A stretch of DNA of 64,000 nt, from the NCBI RefSeq assembly GCF_005503365.1, contig NZ_SCML01000004.1, positions 62,001-126,000 on the forward strand, read 5' to 3'. Shown piece after piece: positions 1 to 9,603 of this stretch. Position 1 is the first letter of the stretch. Each line of letters begins with the position of its first letter. The notes below the pieces were generated by a model. The model made no database searches. It saw nothing but the letters and a program-made list of their open reading frames with translations, and was not told the origin of the DNA. A program made the translations under genes and the position numbers. Source of the stretch: Hydrogenophaga sp. 2FB (lineage in GTDB: Bacteria > Pseudomonadota > Gammaproteobacteria > Burkholderiales > Burkholderiaceae_C).

Positions 1-1676
1 AGGCGGGCTTCCTTGGCCACTGCCGCCGAGAACTCGCGGAAGTCCTTCCCGAAGATGGCTTTCAAGCGGTCGCGAGTGGATGGCTCCATCCACATCTTCA
101 GCAGGGAAGTCTGTCCGGACTGGGTGCCCGATTTCTCGCGCAGGGCCTGCAGGGCACCCACGCGAAACGCCTCGGCCTCCGACTGGCTCATGGAGCGCAC
201 AGCAGAAGACACATCAAACGTGTCGGCCTTCATGGCGGTCCTGCCCATCTCGGCCGCTTCAATCAACTGGGATGGCCCGGCGTAAGCGTCCCGAGCGAGT
301 TTGTAGACCGACTGTCCATCCACCTGGGGCGCGATGCTGTCAAGCTTGCCGGTGAGCTGAACGCGCGCGTCATCAATGGCGCGGGCCATCTTGTTGTTCC
401 CTTGACGCTTTGCGTTTTCAGCCGCGTCATAGAGAGACTGTTTGAGCGTGTCGAGCATGGCAAAGGGGACGGTGTCCCCCTTCTTCAGTCCGCCCAGGGG
501 AAGGTCTTCGCCGGTCTGCAGGCGATAGAGCTTCTGAGCCTCCCCATGAATGCCCATGGTCTTACCAAGCAACGACATGACATCGTCATCTACCTGCGCA
601 GTGAGTCCTTCGAGCTGACTGTAGTACGGCGCTGCAGCTTGCCGGCGTGCGCTGTCCAATGCCTCGATGGTCTGCTGAAAGCCCGCGCCTCGCGTGCCCA
701 ACGCATCATCAGCAGCCCCCACCAAGCGTCCGGCCCTACCGGACTGACGGTCTCGAATGAGCGTCTGCGCCCGGTCCTTGGTTCTGCCTGGCAAGGTAGC
801 GAGCGTGTCGAGAAGCTGCCGCGTGTTCTCTCCACCCGCATCTGCGACGGTGCTTTCCGGCCCGAGCTTGCGAAAACGTGCGTCCACTTGACCAATCGGA
901 TTGATTGCACCCGACTCCACCACCGAACCACGACCATCTCTCACCAGCGACTGCGCCACTTTCTGCTGTGCGTAGGTATTGGCCGAGCCGTCCGAGACCC
1001 TCTGCGCCACGTTGCGGCCTACCGCACCCACACCCATCTGCACGGGCTGAAGAGCGCCTGCCGTCACCGCACCGGTTGCAGCGCCCTTCGCGGCATCACC
1101 CAGCACGCCAGAAAAATTCTCAGCCGTCGAGTCCCCTGCTCCGCTCACAGCACCATATCCACCGCCCGACGTGGCTGCGCGGACAGTATTGGCCCCAACG
1201 CCGGTCAGCTTCGTGGCTGGGTTCAACCAGGCCGCTGCTCGTGGCGAGACCATCGCAATTGAACGGTTGACCCCCGCACCCAAGGGGTTCAACACCAGCG
1301 TTGGAGCTGCACCCATGAACTGCGTGGCTACGGACCCAATCGGGAACTCCTCCCGGTACTGGTCCTGCACGCCGCGCATGTAGTCCCGAGTGTCCCGATA
1401 GTTCTCCTTAAACGGCTTATCGCCCGTGAGCGTCTTGTAGGCTCCACCGACAGCGCCAGCCAGTTCATCACCAAATCCGAACGTCGGCCCTTGGAGGACA
1501 TTCGACAGACCTCGAACGACAGGATTGCCCTCTTGGCGACCGCTGTGATAGCTCTCGGTCTTGCTCTCACCCATCTGCGCCTGAGCGAAGGCGAGTACTT
1601 CAGCTTCACTCGCAGCATCGGGAGCTTCTACCTCGAACACCGCACCGTCAGGACCGGAAATCTCGTACTTGGCCAT
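1..1676 (-). CDS. Phage virion/DNA-ejection-type protein, 3' end beyond the window
   Basis: An open minus-strand frame starts with ATG at 1676 and stays open to the left edge, giving at least 558 residues with no stop. The N-terminus (MAKYEISGPDG, then an acidic stretch ending EVLAFAQAQ) resembles the short leader found on very large podovirus internal-virion or ejection proteins. The rest is Ala/Gly/Gln-rich and soluble, with no signal peptide or obvious membrane segment. The start lies 3 nt after the stop of the upstream phage gene, with a GAGG-like ribosome site inside that gene's end, so the two are probably translated in tandem. The protein family is inferred from style and neighbours; no catalytic motif such as a transglycosylase was identified in the visible part. 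Confidence 0.6.
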   Translation of the reverse strand, partial: MAKYEISGPDGAVFEVEAPDAASEAEVLAFAQAQMGESKTESYHSGRQEGNPVVRGLSNVLQGPTFGFGDELAGAVGGAYKTLTGDKPFKENYRDTRDYMRGVQDQYREEFPIGSVATQFMGAAPTLVLNPLGAGVNRSIAMVSPRAAAWLNPATKLTGVGANTVRAATSGGGYGAVSGAGDSTAENFSGVLGDAAKGAATGAVTAGALQPVQMGVGAVGRNVAQRVSDGSANTYAQQKVAQSLVRDGRGSVVESGAINPIGQVDARFRKLGPESTVADAGGENTRQLLDTLATLPGRTKDRAQTLIRDRQSGRAGRLVGAADDALGTRGAGFQQTIEALDSARRQAAAPYYSQLEGLTAQVDDDVMSLLGKTMGIHGEAQKLYRLQTGEDLPLGGLKKGDTVPFAMLDTLKQSLYDAAENAKRQGNNKMARAIDDARVQLTGKLDSIAPQVDGQSVYKLARDAYAGPSQLIEAAEMGRTAMKADTFDVSSAVRSMSQSEAEAFRVGALQALREKSGTQSGQTSLLKMWMEPSTRDRLKAIFGKDFREFSAAVAKEAR

Positions 1677-1679
1677 GGC

Positions 1680-2903
1680 TTACCTCACGCGCTTGATGGT
1701 GAACCCGTTGGCACTAGGCGCAGGGGCGCTCTGCTGTCCGAACAGCGGGTTCGCCGTCGAGTACCGCGTCAGTTCGTCATAGAACCCTTCGTCGATGGAG
1801 CCGTTTCGCTTTCTGTACTCGCGACCCAGGCGCGCAACTTCCATGTCTCGCTGAGCCAGCTTCTTCGCTGTCTCAAGCATCAGCTTCCTGCCATCGGGCG
1901 TTGTGGCAAGACCGGGAACCATGTTCACCAGGAACTGGCGGTCAGCATCGGACATTGCTCCAGGCATGCCCGCACCTCCCGAGGGATTGCGAAGTTCGAG
2001 AGCGATTTCGCCGGACAACGCCTGCGCGGCTTCCTTGTTGGCCATGTTGGGGTCCAGGTTGAACCCGAGCGAGTTGGCCGCCTTCGATACTTCGAGACCA
2101 GCGCCTGCAAATTTGCCGGTGTTCACTCCGTCCAAGAGCTGGCCCAACCGGTCGTAGCGGTTCACTTTGGTCTGCGCCGAGAAGCCAGCGTTTTGCATGT
2201 TGGCGTACGCGTCACCGAAGAACTTGCCAACCGACTTGGCTTCCTCGCCTTCTTGCTTCAACACCACGTTGGTGTTTGCGGCAGGTGCATGCGAGGTCTG
2301 CTTCTTGAGCCCGTCGAGGATGAATCGTTGACGAACTGCAGGGTCCTTGATGCCGGCTGCATCGAGCATCTCTTCGAGGGAAGTTCTCTTCTGCTGCTCG
2401 GGAACAGACGCAACTGGCCGCCCGTCAATCCCGTATCGCGTCTGCCCCGGAGAAAGCGTGAACGCTTCGCCCTGTTTGGGAAACAGCTTCTGTTCAAGCA
2501 CCTTGTCAGCAAACGGAGACGCGGGGTCCATGAGGTACTTCTGCACAACCTCCTGAGACGGAGATTGAAGTTGAGTCGTGCCCGTGAACTGGTCGAGTTC
2601 AACGGGCTTGGGCTCCAACAAGGTGGGCAAGCCGGCGCGCCACTTATCCTGGGCCACCTGCTGCGCGCCCTTGCGTTCAAGTTCCTGCATCTGCATGTCG
2701 CGGTACTTGCGCTGCGTGGCGCTCTCCTGCTCTTGCGTGACTCGGTCTTGGGCCTGTGCATAGCCGGCCAATCCAGCCAGGCCACCTCGCCCGATGCTGT
2801 TCAACGGTTGCCCACGTCGGGCACCGGCCAAGCCACCGAACGCGGCAGAGAGCAAGCCCTGACCTTCTGGGGTGGAGACGAAATCGAGAAGACCCTTTGC
2901 CAT
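1680..2903 (-). CDS. Phage structural / internal virion protein, 407 aa
   Basis: The N-terminus is Gly/Ala-rich (LLDFVSTPEGQGLLSAAFGG). It is followed by a long Gln/Glu/Arg-rich segment, roughly residues 50-90, likely to be helical or coiled. This arrangement is common in podovirus minor virion or DNA-ejection proteins encoded next to the tail genes. The rest is hydrophilic, without a signal peptide or enzyme motif. AAGGAA precedes the ATG by 7 nt. The gene sits 27 nt after the 95-residue gene and 3 nt before the next large phage gene, so it belongs to one minus-strand transcription unit. Phage origin is inferred from composition and context; the exact role is unknown. Confidence 0.6.
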   Translation of the reverse strand: MAKGLLDFVSTPEGQGLLSAAFGGLAGARRGQPLNSIGRGGLAGLAGYAQAQDRVTQEQESATQRKYRDMQMQELERKGAQQVAQDKWRAGLPTLLEPKPVELDQFTGTTQLQSPSQEVVQKYLMDPASPFADKVLEQKLFPKQGEAFTLSPGQTRYGIDGRPVASVPEQQKRTSLEEMLDAAGIKDPAVRQRFILDGLKKQTSHAPAANTNVVLKQEGEEAKSVGKFFGDAYANMQNAGFSAQTKVNRYDRLGQLLDGVNTGKFAGAGLEVSKAANSLGFNLDPNMANKEAAQALSGEIALELRNPSGGAGMPGAMSDADRQFLVNMVPGLATTPDGRKLMLETAKKLAQRDMEVARLGREYRKRNGSIDEGFYDELTRYSTANPLFGQQSAPAPSANGFTIKRVR

Positions 2904-2930
2904 TTGAGATTCCTTTTGCCTTGCGAATGT

Positions 2931-3218
2931 TTACTGAGGCGTCTCTTCCCGCTCAGCCCATGGGACCATGGGAATCAGTCGGGACATCTCGGGCACCTCG
3001 TGCCACTGCCCCGGCTGAGATGGCAACCGGAAGAAGAAGACCGAGGGGCCTACGTACAACGTCGCCGAAGCCTCTGTGAGCAACGGCATGAGCCAAGGGA
3101 ATTGACCATTTGCGACATTCACGGCGTACTTCGAGAAGGCGTCATGTCGCTCCGCATCTGTCGTGGGAAGCGGCGTAGGTTGCTGATTGAGCCAATGGCT
3201 CAAGACTAAAACTGTCAT
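2931..3218 (-). CDS. Small hypothetical phage-associated protein, 95 aa
   Basis: No family is recognised. The protein is soluble, aromatic- and Pro-rich in its second half (VFFFRLPSQPGQ), with no signal peptide. Support for its being real comes from translational coupling: its ATG overlaps the TGA of the upstream gene as ATGA at 3218-3215, and it ends 27 nt before the next phage gene. This places it between the regulatory/replication part and the virion part of the cluster. Confidence 0.5.
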   Translation of the reverse strand: MTVLVLSHWLNQQPTPLPTTDAERHDAFSKYAVNVANGQFPWLMPLLTEASATLYVGPSVFFFRLPSQPGQWHEVPEMSRLIPMVPWAEREETPQ

Positions 3219-3799
3219 CTGCTCTCACTTTCTGAACCTTGATTGCAATCCGTATCACGTTCTGCGTCCACCCCGAGAAATGGGCATTTTTCGGGATGCT
3301 CTCGGAAGAAGCGGCGAGCCTGTCCCAGAACGTTCTGCACGGTCTTCATGCTGTAGCCGATGGACAAGGCGTTTGATTCCCTGCTCTGGTCTGGCGCGAG
3401 TGACAGGGCGTAGGCGCGAAAGCTCTCAAAGAGTTCAACATCGGAGGTCGCCATGCGCCCGTGCTCCTTTTCAAACCAGTCGGCGATTGCGCGATGTCCA
3501 CGAAGTACCTCCCCGAACAGCTCCTCAGTACGCTTCTTCGGGCGCCCTCTCCGCTTGGGAGTCGCCCGCTCCTTCGGGTGAAAGCCGCGCATGAATGTGG
3601 TGACCGCATTCGCGTGGAGCAGCTGCGAAAGCTCATCCTCCAGACTGGAACCCTGGCCCGCATTCATCGATTGGCCACGCTCCTGAAGTCCTCCTCCGGT
3701 TCGCTCCTCCCCCCTATAGGGGGAGCGGAGACTTTCGGAGACTCCGGCACTCTCCGGAAACGGAGAAAACGGCGAAGTTCGGAGATTCATGCCAACCAT
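3215..3799 (-). CDS. Hypothetical protein with AT-hook-like basic segment, 194 aa
   Basis: The middle of the protein carries a basic PKRRGRPKKR patch resembling an AT-hook core (GRP). This hints at DNA binding, but no folded domain is recognised. A C-terminal segment (YSMKTVQNVLGQARRFFREHPEKC) is probably helical. Three starts are possible: GTG 3805, ATG 3799 and ATG 3790. ATG 3799 is chosen because GAGGGG lies 5 nt upstream; ATG 3790 would instead form an ATGA overlap with the stop of the upstream gene. Either way it is coupled to the primase/helicase-like gene and in turn to the 95-residue gene downstream. A phage regulator or replication accessory role is possible but unproven. Confidence 0.5.
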   Translation of the reverse strand: MVGMNLRTSPFSPFPESAGVSESLRSPYRGEERTGGGLQERGQSMNAGQGSSLEDELSQLLHANAVTTFMRGFHPKERATPKRRGRPKKRTEELFGEVLRGHRAIADWFEKEHGRMATSDVELFESFRAYALSLAPDQSRESNALSIGYSMKTVQNVLGQARRFFREHPEKCPFLGVDAERDTDCNQGSESESR

Positions 3800-5508
3800 A
3801 GCCACCCCTCATTCAGCCCAAGCACGCCACGGGAAAGAAGGCCGGTAATCGCCTCCCTGGCACGGCTGTTTCGCTTGTCGGTAGGGCACGTCAGGCGAGC
3901 GGAGCCGGCAGCCACGGCAGCATCGAGTTCGACACATGGTCGCAATGGGGGCGCCCCGGGCTTCCCGCTCTGACCTTCCTTGAACAACGGGCGAAGCGCC
4001 TCCAGCACTAGCCGCTGATTGCCCCCCGCCGGAAGTTTGGCGCGCTGCACTTCCTCGCAAACCTTGTCACGCATCACCACGCACGATGTGATGGCGTCCC
4101 CGTATTCGTCGGTCCCGAGCATCTCGACTTGCAGCCGGAACGCTTTCACCTCCCCGTCCGCGCCGTCTTTGGACTTCGCCACCCGCCACTCCCTGCGCTC
4201 ACCCTCTCGCGACACCTCGACCGCTGCATCCATGGCAGCGAACAGGGAACTATGCCCACGGAGCCCACGCGTTGCGTCCTTGCCGGTGTGATGCACCAGC
4301 ACCACCAGTCCGGCGATGAGCGCCTGCAGGTGTTTGGCGGCTTCAAGAATTTCGCCCATGTCCTTTGAGCTGTTTTCGTCTGATGTGGGCGCGGCTCGAT
4401 TCAACGTGTCGAGGAACACGACCGCGCCATGAGGAACCACAGCCGCCAGGTCATGCACGTCCCGCAGGTCGGTCAACTTGAATGGCTGGAGGAGCATGTG
4501 CAGGGAATGCGGAAGGCCACGCCCCCTGTGAGCCTCCCAAGCTGCGACCCGGAGTCGAAACCCGCCCTCACCCTCCAATGCTGCATAGACCACCGGGGCG
4601 GTCTCAGTGCGGCAATCGAACCAGCGCGCACCCTCAGCGATGGCGGCAGCCATGTCCAGGGCGAGGAACGATTTCCCCGAGGCGCTAGGTCCGTACAACC
4701 CCGCGAGGCCGACAGCAGGAAGGACACCACGAACGCGCCAGGCCAGCGGCGGGAGAGCAGCAAGGTCAGAAGCGCTCAGCAGCTTGTACCGCTGTGCCGG
4801 CGCCTTGGGGGTGGACAGAAGAGCCTCCACCGCATCCATGCCGTCACGCTGGGCCAAGTCATTGATGTCCGAATTCTGCGGCCAGCCTTCGGGCATAGCC
4901 ATGTACTCGATGCGCAGGTCTTGTGCGAGTGCCTCCGCCTCGGGCTCCTTGCCTACATCCGGAACCACGACTAGGCATGCGGACGGGTCAGCGGCACGCA
5001 GCTCGGTCGCAACCGTCCGAACCCTGCCCCAGCCAAAGCACACCACCGCAGGCCGACCAGTCGCCTTCCACGCGGCCCATGCCTGACCGATGCCCTCGCA
5101 CAGGTACACCAGCGCGCCAGGAGCGAGGTCGCCAACGACGTGCCACCCCTGCAAGCTCGCCCCCGGTAGATTCAGCTTGGCCGGCCTTCCGGCCGCCTTC
5201 AGGCGTGCAGCCGTCTCTGGTGCCGCGATAAGCTGCAGGCTGGAAATGGAGCCATCCGCACGCCGAACAGGAACGACCAGCGCCCCCGCCATGCGCTCGC
5301 CAGCGATGACCAGAGAGTCACCGTCAGGCACCACGCGCAGGCCATCGGGGACGCCCTGCTTCTGCTGGATGTAGGAGTGCGCCGTCGTAGCGGCCTCACA
5401 GCGTTCCCAGACCTCGGAGGGGTCTGCCCCATGCCGCGCTCGGTTCGGACGCTCCTGGGACCGTCTGGGGGCCAATGCACGGCCAGCCATGGGCTTCTGG
5501 GCATCCAC
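3787..5508 (-). CDS. TOPRIM + RepA/DnaB-like AAA ATPase (phage or integrative-element primase-helicase), probably 5'-truncated
   Basis: The first half resembles the Toprim-type domain of phage/plasmid primase-helicases, with VYLCEGIGQAWAAW as the likely acidic catalytic motif and VVVPDVGKE as the second acidic motif. The second half is a RecA/RepA-like ATPase with Walker A GPSASGKS near residue 260 and Walker B-like AVVFLDTLNR. Such proteins normally carry about 100 more N-terminal residues, often a zinc finger. Here a TAG codon lies five codons before the first usable start (GTG 5508; ATG seven codons in is an alternative). The gene also begins only 137 bp from the arsenic operon, so the 5' end may have been lost at a recombination junction. 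It heads the minus-strand phage-like cluster. Confidence 0.65.
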   Translation of the reverse strand: MDAQKPMAGRALAPRRSQERPNRARHGADPSEVWERCEAATTAHSYIQQKQGVPDGLRVVPDGDSLVIAGERMAGALVVPVRRADGSISSLQLIAAPETAARLKAAGRPAKLNLPGASLQGWHVVGDLAPGALVYLCEGIGQAWAAWKATGRPAVVCFGWGRVRTVATELRAADPSACLVVVPDVGKEPEAEALAQDLRIEYMAMPEGWPQNSDINDLAQRDGMDAVEALLSTPKAPAQRYKLLSASDLAALPPLAWRVRGVLPAVGLAGLYGPSASGKSFLALDMAAAIAEGARWFDCRTETAPVVYAALEGEGGFRLRVAAWEAHRGRGLPHSLHMLLQPFKLTDLRDVHDLAAVVPHGAVVFLDTLNRAAPTSDENSSKDMGEILEAAKHLQALIAGLVVLVHHTGKDATRGLRGHSSLFAAMDAAVEVSREGERREWRVAKSKDGADGEVKAFRLQVEMLGTDEYGDAITSCVVMRDKVCEEVQRAKLPAGGNQRLVLEALRPLFKEGQSGKPGAPPLRPCVELDAAVAAGSARLTCPTDKRNSRAREAITGLLSRGVLGLNEGWLWLA

Positions 5509-5645
5509 GGTCCAGATGAGCTAGAGGGGTAAGCGACTCGGCGCACTTATGCCAAATTGTTGAATTGCGCCGATCTGTGACTGGGTCAGTGTTCAGTGGA
5601 AGACAACAGCTACTTCCTGATAGGGAGAAAATTCCCATTCTTGAC

Positions 5646-6362
5646 CTATATCGCCAATTGGTTCACCCGCTGCATCAGTTGCTCGGCACTTTCCTTGCGT
5701 TCGCTGTAGCGGTCCACCAGGTACGGCGCCGCGTCGCGCGTGAGCAGGGTGAACTTCATCAGTTCCTCCAGTACGTCCACCACGCGATCGAAGTAAGCCG
5801 ATGGCTTGAGGCGGTCGTGTTGGTCGAACTCTTGAAAGGCCTTGGCGATCGAGGACTGGTTGGGAATGGTGAGCATGCGCATCCAGCGTCCGAGCACTCG
5901 CATCTGGTTGACCGCGTTGAACGACTGCGATCCGCCGCTGACCTGCATCACCGCCAGCGTCTTGCCTTGCGTGGGCCGCACCGCACCCAGCGCGAGCGGT
6001 ATCCAGTCGATCTGCGCTTTCATGATGCCGGTCATGGCGCCGTGGCGCTCGGGCGAGCACCACACCATGCCCTCGGCCCAGGCCGCGAGCTCTCGCAGCT
6101 CGACCACCTTGGGGTGAGTCTCGGGCGCGTCATCGGGCAGTGGCAGGCCGCTGGGATTGAACACGCGCGTCTCGGCACCCATGGCCTGCAGCAGGCGGGC
6201 CGACTCTTCCACCACCAGGCGGCTGAACGAACGTTCGCGCAGCGAGCCATAGAGCAGCAGGATGCGCGGCGCGTGCGTTGAGGGGTTCGCGGGGCGAAGA
6301 CGTTGTGGGTCCGGTGTCTGGAAATGTTCGGCGGCCAGTTGCGGCAAATCAGCGAGAGGCAT
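5646..6362 (-). CDS. arsH: ArsH, NADPH-dependent FMN oxidoreductase (organoarsenical oxidase), 238 aa
   Basis: This is a flavodoxin-like NADPH:FMN reductase of the ArsH family. Members oxidise trivalent methyl- and aryl-arsenicals to less toxic pentavalent forms in the cytoplasm. The nucleotide loop [11 protein letters not shown] lies near residues 38-48 and the ArsH-typical [10 protein letters not shown] near residue 105. It is the last gene of the ars operon. ATG 6362 is preferred; it overlaps the end of acr3 by 14 nt. An in-frame TTG at 6377 gives a slightly longer form. Because acr3 just upstream is interrupted by an IS, arsH may now depend on transcription through, or from, that element. 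Confidence 0.9.
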   Translation of the reverse strand: MPLADLPQLAAEHFQTPDPQRLRPANPSTHAPRILLLYGSLRERSFSRLVVEESARLLQAMGAETRVFNPSGLPLPDDAPETHPKVVELRELAAWAEGMVWCSPERHGAMTGIMKAQIDWIPLALGAVRPTQGKTLAVMQVSGGSQSFNAVNQMRVLGRWMRMLTIPNQSSIAKAFQEFDQHDRLKPSAYFDRVVDVLEELMKFTLLTRDAAPYLVDRYSERKESAEQLMQRVNQLAI

Positions 6363-6928
6363 GAATGCGTTTTCCAATGTCGTCGTGTGATGTGTTGAGG
6401 AGTGTGCACGCCGGTCTCCAGGCGTTGACCAGTGCCACCAGCGACAGCATCACCGGCACCTCCACCAACACCCCGACCACGGTGGCCAGCGCCGCGCCCG
6501 AGTTCAACCCGAACAGCGAGATCGCGACCGCCACGGCCAGTTCGAAAAAATTGGACGTGCCGATCAGGCACGCCGGCCCGGCAATGTCGTGACGCAGCTT
6601 GAGCCACTTCGCGCCCCACCAAGTGATGAAGAAGATTCCGTACGACTGCAACACCAGCGGCACCGCGATGAGCGCAATGACCAACGGCTGCGCGACGATG
6701 GTCCGCGCCTGGAAGCCGAACAGCAGCACCACGGTGGCGATGAGCCCGGCTACCGACCAGGGCTTGAGCCTGGCCACGAAGGCGCCCAGAGCGTGATCGG
6801 ATTTTCTGCCCAGCAGGTGGCGCGTGGCCATGCCGGCCAGCAGTGGCAGCACCACGTACAGCACCGTGGACAGCAACAGCGTTTCCCATGGCACGCTCAC
6901 GTCGGTCACGCCCAGCAGGAAGGCCGCG
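6349..6928 (-). pseudogene. acr3: acr3 3' fragment (arsenite efflux permease, C-terminal half)
   Basis: This is the C-terminal half of an ACR3-type arsenite/H+ antiporter of the BASS superfamily, which expels As(III) across the inner membrane. Hydrophobic segments and the family pattern [16 protein letters not shown] and [18 protein letters not shown] are intact. The first codons are supplied by the IS21-like element, so this part has no proper start. Removing the IS with one copy of the target duplication rejoins it in frame with the 9730-10220 fragment, giving a 354-residue protein of normal ACR3 length. The junction restores [13 protein letters not shown]. Confidence 0.9.
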
Positions 6929-7075
6929 TGGGTATTTCGGACCAACGTGACCGCTGATTTCGGTATCGTGACCGAGGATTTCGGCCCATCGTGACCGACT
7001 CCGTTTTCGGTTCATCGTGACCGGCCGTTTCGGCAACGTGACCGATCATTTCGGTCATCGTGACCGCCGTTTCAG
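6929..7075. repeat. Left-end array of IS21 transposase-binding repeats
   Basis: About six degenerate copies of a unit built from CGTGACCG followed by a short spacer and TTTCGG are spaced at roughly 20-24 bp. IS21-family elements typically carry multiple terminal repeats that bind IstA. Seven TTTCGG/TTTCAG-type cores can be read between 6935 and 7075. Confidence 0.75.
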
Positions 7076-7169
7076 CCCACGTTTTTGTGGGATCTGAAGC
7101 CAGGCGGTGCTGCGTAGAGAACTCAACCCGGGCGTCCTAACCTCGACGGCTTTTGCCTTCAGGAGCCGG

Positions 7170-8693
7170 ATGCCCAAACCTCGAATTTCTCTACGCATGA
7201 TCAAAGACGTTATCCGCCTGAAGTGGCAGGCCGACCTCTCTCACGAGCAAGTCGCCGCCACCCTCAACATCTCCAAAGGGGCCGTGGCCAAGTACGTTGG
7301 CCTGGCCCATGCTGCTGGCCTGGATTGGGAGACTGTCCAGGATTGGAGCGAGCAGCGACTGACCTCCGCCCTGCTGCCCAAGGCCACCACCTCCCAGCCC
7401 TACATCACCCCCGACTGGGGCCGCATCCACCGCGAACTCGACCGCAAGGGCGTGACACTCATGCTGCTGTGGCAGGAGTACGTGGAGGCCCATCCCCATG
7501 GTCGTACCTGGCGCTACACCCAGTTCTGCGGTCACTACAAGGACTTCGCCCAAACCCTCAAGCGCTCGATGCGCCAGCACCGGCGCGCCGGCGAGAAGCT
7601 GTTCATCGACTTCGCTGGCTCCACGGTGCCCTTGCGCGATGGCGCCCGTGCCCAGGTCTTCGTCTCGGCCATGGCCGCCTCCAGTTGCGTCTTTGCCTGC
7701 GCCACGCCCGCGCAGCGCCTGGATGACTGGGTCGAGGGCATGGTGCGCGCTCTGCACTTCTACGGGGGTGTGCCGCAGCTCATCGTGCCTGACAACGCCC
7801 GTGCCGTGATCGCCTCGCCAGACCGTTACGAGCCACGTGCCAACGAGACGGTGCAGGACCTGGCCCGCTACTACGGCACCTCGGTGTTGCCTGCACGCCC
7901 GCGCGCGCCACGCGACAAGGCCACAGCCGAGAGCTCGGTTCAGGTCGTCACACGCTGGATCCTGGCCAGGCTGCGCCACCAGCGATTTGAGAGCGTCGCT
8001 CAGGTTGACGCGGCCATTGCGCAGCTGCTCCCCAGCCTGAACGAGCGGCCGTTTCAGAAGCTGGCGGGCAGTCGCGCCAGCGTGTTCGCCGAGCTGGACG
8101 CCCCAGCCCTGATGCCGCTGCCGCAGCAACCCTATGAACTCGCGCGCTTCAAGACCGTGAAGGTCCATATCGACTACCACGTCGAGATCGACGGTCATCG
8201 TTACAGCGCACCGCACCCGCTGGTCGGTCAGACGCTGGAGGCTCGCATGACCGGACGCGGCATCGAGTTGCTCTTGCGCGGCCAGCGCGTGGCCGCCCAC
8301 GCGCGCAGCGACAAGCGTGGGGGTTTCTCTACCGTGGAGGCACACATGCCCGCGGCCCACCGCGCCCACATGGAGTGGACGCCACAGCGCCTGATCGAAT
8401 GGGGGCAGCGCATCGGTGTGGCCTGCGGTGAGTTGATCACCCGTTTGCTGCAGACCTACAAGCATCCCGAGCATGGCTACCGGTCTTGCCTGGGTTTGCT
8501 GAGCCTGTCCAAGAGGTACGGCCCGGTGCGGCTGGAGGCCGCCTGCGAACGGGCGCTGGCCTTGGGCACATTGCGCTACAGCCATGTGCGTGACTTGCTG
8601 GCCAACAACTGTGACCAGATCACGCCCCAGTCCGAGTCGGACTGGACCAGCCCGGCGCACGCCAATCTGCGCGGCCCGGGCTACTACCAGTGA
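7170..8693 (+). CDS. istA: IstA-type transposase of IS21-family element, 507 aa
   Basis: This DDE transposase catalyses strand transfer for the surrounding element. An N-terminal HTH segment (residues about 8-45, DLSHEQVAATLNISKGAVAKY) precedes the RNase H-like core, with FIDFAG (first Asp), IVPDNARAVI (second Asp) and the downstream Glu in AESSVQVVTRW. A C-terminal beta-rich Mu-type domain follows. AGGAG at 7161-7165 lies 4 nt before ATG 7170, so this start is preferred over ATG 7107. It is followed by istB. The frame is intact, so the protein is probably active. Confidence 0.92.
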   Translation: MPKPRISLRMIKDVIRLKWQADLSHEQVAATLNISKGAVAKYVGLAHAAGLDWETVQDWSEQRLTSALLPKATTSQPYITPDWGRIHRELDRKGVTLMLLWQEYVEAHPHGRTWRYTQFCGHYKDFAQTLKRSMRQHRRAGEKLFIDFAGSTVPLRDGARAQVFVSAMAASSCVFACATPAQRLDDWVEGMVRALHFYGGVPQLIVPDNARAVIASPDRYEPRANETVQDLARYYGTSVLPARPRAPRDKATAESSVQVVTRWILARLRHQRFESVAQVDAAIAQLLPSLNERPFQKLAGSRASVFAELDAPALMPLPQQPYELARFKTVKVHIDYHVEIDGHRYSAPHPLVGQTLEARMTGRGIELLLRGQRVAAHARSDKRGGFSTVEAHMPAAHRAHMEWTPQRLIEWGQRIGVACGELITRLLQTYKHPEHGYRSCLGLLSLSKRYGPVRLEAACERALALGTLRYSHVRDLLANNCDQITPQSESDWTSPAHANLRGPGYYQ

Positions 8694-8696
8694 GGT

Positions 8697-8733
8697 GGCG
8701 CCACCGCCGCCGCCACCGCCACCGCCACCGCCC
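8697..8733. repeat. Short (CCACCG/CCGCCG) tandem repeat between istA and istB
   Basis: Immediately after the istA stop lies a low-complexity run of GCC and ACC triplets, about 37 bp. It forms part of the spacer before istB and could have expanded by slippage. No regulatory role is evident. Confidence 0.6.
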
Positions 8734-8777
8734 CCATGGTTTCTATCTCCAATCCACGGCTTCAGGACATCATCACC

Positions 8778-9581
8778 ATGCTCAACAACACCACCATCGC
8801 CCAGCTGCGCTCCCTCAAACTCGTGGGCTTCGCCGATGCCTTGCAACAGCAACACGAACAGGCCGACTGCCTGAATCTGTCCTTTGATGAGCGCCTGGCC
8901 TTGCTGGTCGAGCGCGAGGTCTACGCCCGCAGTGACCGCAAGCGAGCGCGTCTGCTGCAACAGGCGCAGCTCAAGTACCCCTCGGCCACCTTGGAGGACG
9001 CCAGCTTCGAGGGCATCCGGGGAATGGACCGTCCGGCCCTCATGGGCCTTGCGCTGTCCACCTGGATCGATCGCGGCGAGACGGTGACCCTGGCCGGTGC
9101 CACAGGCTTGGGCAAGACTTGGCTGGCGTGTGCGCTGGCCCAATACGCGTGCCGGCAAGGTCGCTCCGCGCTGTACTTGCGCGTGCCTCGACTGGCAGAA
9201 GAGCTGCGCATCTTGCATGGGGCCGGCAGCTTCCGACGCTGGCTACAGCAACTCGCCAAGATCGACGTGCTGGTGCTGGACGACTGGGGCATCGGACACC
9301 TGGACGCCGCCACGCGTGCCGATTTGCTGGAGGTCATCGATGACCGGGTGGGGCAGCGCGCCACCATCATCGCCCACCAATTGCCCATCGAGCATTGGCA
9401 CGCCTGGCTGGGCGACCCCACCGTTGCCGACGCCATTCTGGACCGGTTGCTGCAGAGTTGCCGGCGCTTCAGCCTGGACGGTGAGTCGCGACGAACGGGC
9501 CGCACGGCGCGCACTGCAACTGTTTCAAAAACGACCATCAAGGACCCCCATGAAGACCTGACAGCCTCTCCAAAACCGTAA
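8778..9581 (+). CDS. istB: IstB-type AAA+ ATPase of IS21-family element, 267 aa
   Basis: This is the ATP-dependent helper of IS21 transposition, which selects target DNA and activates IstA. Walker A GATGLGKTWLA and Walker B DVLVLDDWG are clear, and the DnaC-like fold follows through to TIIAHQLPIEHWH. ATG 8778 (MLNNTTIAQLRSLKL) matches the usual IstB N-terminus; an upstream in-frame ATG at 8736 would add 14 atypical residues. The frame is complete. Confidence 0.92.
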   Translation: MLNNTTIAQLRSLKLVGFADALQQQHEQADCLNLSFDERLALLVEREVYARSDRKRARLLQQAQLKYPSATLEDASFEGIRGMDRPALMGLALSTWIDRGETVTLAGATGLGKTWLACALAQYACRQGRSALYLRVPRLAEELRILHGAGSFRRWLQQLAKIDVLVLDDWGIGHLDAATRADLLEVIDDRVGQRATIIAHQLPIEHWHAWLGDPTVADAILDRLLQSCRRFSLDGESRRTGRTARTATVSKTTIKDPHEDLTASPKP

Positions 9582-9603
9582 ACTCAACCCCCTACGCAGC
9601 ACC

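Noticed and set aside
7191-9218. A 675-codon minus-strand frame opposite istA/istB
   Set aside because: Antisense of intact IS genes; Gly run from the (CCACCG) repeat and no motif.
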